This document shows positions 62,708-64,000 of a stretch of 64,000 bases of DNA, piece after piece. Position 1 is the first letter of the stretch. Each line of letters starts with the position of its first letter. The notes under the pieces were generated by a model, which saw only the letters and a list, made by a program, of their open reading frames with translations, had not been told where the DNA came from and ran no database searches. The DNA comes from Marinicellulosiphila megalodicopiae (GTDB taxonomy: Bacteria; Pseudomonadota; Gammaproteobacteria; Pseudomonadales; Natronospirillaceae), in assembly GCF_045862395.1 (NCBI RefSeq), contig NZ_AP023087.1, positions 1,178,001 to 1,242,000 on the forward strand, written 5' to 3'. The position numbers and the translations under genes are program-made.

Positions 62708-63589
62708 TTAAAAACTCAAACCATATTCTTTTTCAAATGCATCCACAATAAAATAGGTCAGCTCATTAAAGTCATTAAAATTATGGTTATTGTTTTCAAG
62801 TTGGATTGAATACCGTCCGCGCCAATTCTTTTTTAATGTCGCCTTTTGGTGTTTAGCAAAATATTCTATGGATTCTAGTGCAAGGGGTTGGTTTGTTTTT
62901 ATAGGATGTTTGACGTAGCGATATAGGTTTTTAAAATGTTTTTCTTGTACTGATACGGAGGTGGGTATATTGATTTGAGGGTAAAGCTCATTGATCTTTT
63001 CGCGAACAGAACCAATTGTAATGCTTTTGCCCATAACTTTAATGTAGTTATTAACATTAAGTGCAGCTTGAACATGCTTGTTAATAATCAACTGTTCTGC
63101 AAACCATAAAATATCAGGATTTTTTCCAAAATATTTTGATAAATAAGCAAACTTCATTTCGTTAAAAATACGTTTGGATTCTGAAAACTTTTGACTGTCC
63201 AATAATTCTAGGCGAAATGCAAAAGCTAAGTTCCATGAAATTTTTGACAGGTGCGCAAATTGTGTTTTCAAAAGTGGAAAAAATCCTTCAGCGACATACC
63301 AATCTTGCTCAATAGGGTCCTTACTAAAAGGTTCTTGTGTTGAAAAATGAGTGGGGGTTGCATTATGTTTATTCGGATTGCGTTCTAGGTCATAAGCTCG
63401 ACGTTTTTCTGTGTCCGACAATACATCATAGGCTTCATTGATTTCATAAATTTTTTCAGCAGAATTTGGGTCGGGGTTACGATCAGGGTGGTAAATGCTA
63501 ACCAATGCTTTATAGGCAGCTTTAATTACTTTTAAATCGGCGTCTTCAATGACGCCAAGAGTGTCGTAATAATTTCTTTCTACTGACAT
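62708..63589 (-). CDS. DnaJ-domain protein
   Basis: A 293-residue protein with a J domain at residues 4-70 (NYYDTLGVIEDADLKVIKAAYKALVSIYHPDRNPD, with the HPD motif, then INEAYDVLSDTEKRRAYD). The remaining 220 residues are not a known substrate domain; they have the stretch QDWYVAEGFFPLLKTQF and are helical in look. It probably recruits DnaK for a special client. It starts 7 bases after the stop of the PLP enzyme gene. Confidence 0.85.
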   Translation of the reverse strand: MSVERNYYDTLGVIEDADLKVIKAAYKALVSIYHPDRNPDPNSAEKIYEINEAYDVLSDTEKRRAYDLERNPNKHNATPTHFSTQEPFSKDPIEQDWYVAEGFFPLLKTQFAHLSKISWNLAFAFRLELLDSQKFSESKRIFNEMKFAYLSKYFGKNPDILWFAEQLIINKHVQAALNVNNYIKVMGKSITIGSVREKINELYPQINIPTSVSVQEKHFKNLYRYVKHPIKTNQPLALESIEYFAKHQKATLKKNWRGRYSIQLENNNHNFNDFNELTYFIVDAFEKEYGLSF

Positions 63590-63595
63590 ATTTAT

Positions 63596-64000
63596 TTAAT
63601 CCTTTAAGGCCTGGGTGAAATCATCAATCAAATCTTGAGTGTCTTCTATTCCAATTGTACAGCGAATCATTTTATCGCCAATGTTCATTTTTTTGCGATT
63701 TTCTGGACCCATTTCATAAAAGATCGTTTGTGCCATAGGAAGTATTAACGTTCTATTGTCACCAAGGTGTGTCGCATTAATTGCTATGTCTAATTTATTT
63801 AATACTTTAATGACATCCACATCATCTTCAAGATCAAAACTCAATATTGCACCAAAATGTTTAAAGTGTTTTTTTGCAAACTCGTGTTGTTCGTGGGTTT
63901 TTAAACTTGGATGGTACACTTTTTTAATTTTAGGATGTGAATCTAAAAAAGCGGCGAGCTTGTTAGCGCTGTCGCATTGTCGATCCATACGAAGCGCCAT
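63596..64000 (-). CDS. cystathionine gamma-synthase-family PLP enzyme, C-terminal part
   Basis: The last 134 residues of a gene that starts beyond the window; the frame is open to the window edge. It has KIKKVYHPSLKTHEQHEFAKKHF, GAILSFDLEDD, INATHLGDNRTLILPMAQTIFYEMGPENR and IRCTIGIEDTQDLIDDFTQAL. This is the C-terminal domain of Cys/Met-metabolism PLP enzymes. Which member it is (gamma-synthase, gamma-lyase or sulfhydrylase) cannot be told without the N-terminal part. Confidence 0.88.
   Translation of the reverse strand: MALRMDRQCDSANKLAAFLDSHPKIKKVYHPSLKTHEQHEFAKKHFKHFGAILSFDLEDDVDVIKVLNKLDIAINATHLGDNRTLILPMAQTIFYEMGPENRKKMNIGDKMIRCTIGIEDTQDLIDDFTQALKD

Overview
The window looks like chromosome from an AT-rich marine gammaproteobacterium. 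This rests on gene content: a glycine cleavage locus with a GcvR-like regulator, CsdA/CsdE/TcdA, an MSHA-type type IV pilus cluster, the TRZ/ATZ hydrolase - ubiG - yciK gene order known from Pseudomonas and relatives, and several secreted lipoproteins with Ig/PKD modules plus glycoside hydrolases. The order cannot be fixed from the sequence alone. No rRNA, tRNA, CRISPR array, intact insertion sequence or prophage was seen.

Layout. 1-6281: end of a FemAB/GNAT-like gene, then gcvT-gcvH-gcvP and a gcvR-like gene, with palindromic repeat elements directly behind the gcvH and gcvP stop codons. 6353-10033: a putative outer-membrane protein, a PhoP/PhoQ-like two-component pair on the minus strand and two small secreted PepSY-like proteins. 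10272-13916: an overlapping minus-strand operon of a sialidase-like BNR protein, a membrane protein and a GH3 lipoprotein. 14304-16081: a small uncertain ORF and an FAD monooxygenase carrying an N-terminal four-cysteine motif. 16172-29119: an eleven-gene, tightly overlapping minus-strand operon encoding an MSHA-like pilus or pseudopilus machine (AAA ATPase, secretin, TPR protein, assembly ATPase, platform protein, PilM/PilN-, PilO- and PilP/MshK-like proteins, three large prepilins).

29183-37754: tcdA facing csdA-csdE, then small genes (GNAT-like, TfoX C-terminal domain, rpiB, DnaQ-like exonuclease, alpha/beta hydrolase, a DUF6557-like protein) and a divergent NimA-like flavoprotein / MocR regulator pair. 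37812-39323: a di-heme cytochrome. 39518-41060 is a decayed stretch holding a broken flavin reductase gene between two remnants of a gene whose intact copy lies at 46991-47509, followed by about 700 bp of degenerate direct repeats.

41291-46454: two neighbouring paralogous surface lipoproteins with Ig-like domains and 13 and 16 BspA-type repeats. 46991-50737: a minus-strand housekeeping group (DUF6942-like, CbiX-like, Trm112-like, yidD, cysS, a bimodular PTPS/QueD-like protein). 50977-55080: a giant PKD lipoprotein with two c-type heme motifs. 55337-59067: an MhpD-like hydratase, then the yciK-like, ubiG and TRZ/ATZ genes. 59635-62607: a GH5 endoglucanase lipoprotein with an unassigned central module. 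62708-64000: a DnaJ-domain protein and the C-terminal part of a cystathionine gamma-synthase-family enzyme.

Taken together, the accessory part suggests a surface-attached polysaccharide degrader: GH5 and GH3 lipoproteins could act in sequence on beta-glucans, the pilus and BspA/PKD lipoproteins could mediate attachment, and the heme-bearing PKD lipoprotein and di-heme cytochrome suggest periplasmic or surface electron transfer. These functional links are inference. The most unusual items are the reshuffled MSHA-like operon with large prepilins, the PKD-cytochrome lipoprotein, the BspA-repeat pair, the PTPS protein with complementary half-sites, and the pseudogene/repeat stretch at 39.5-41 kb.
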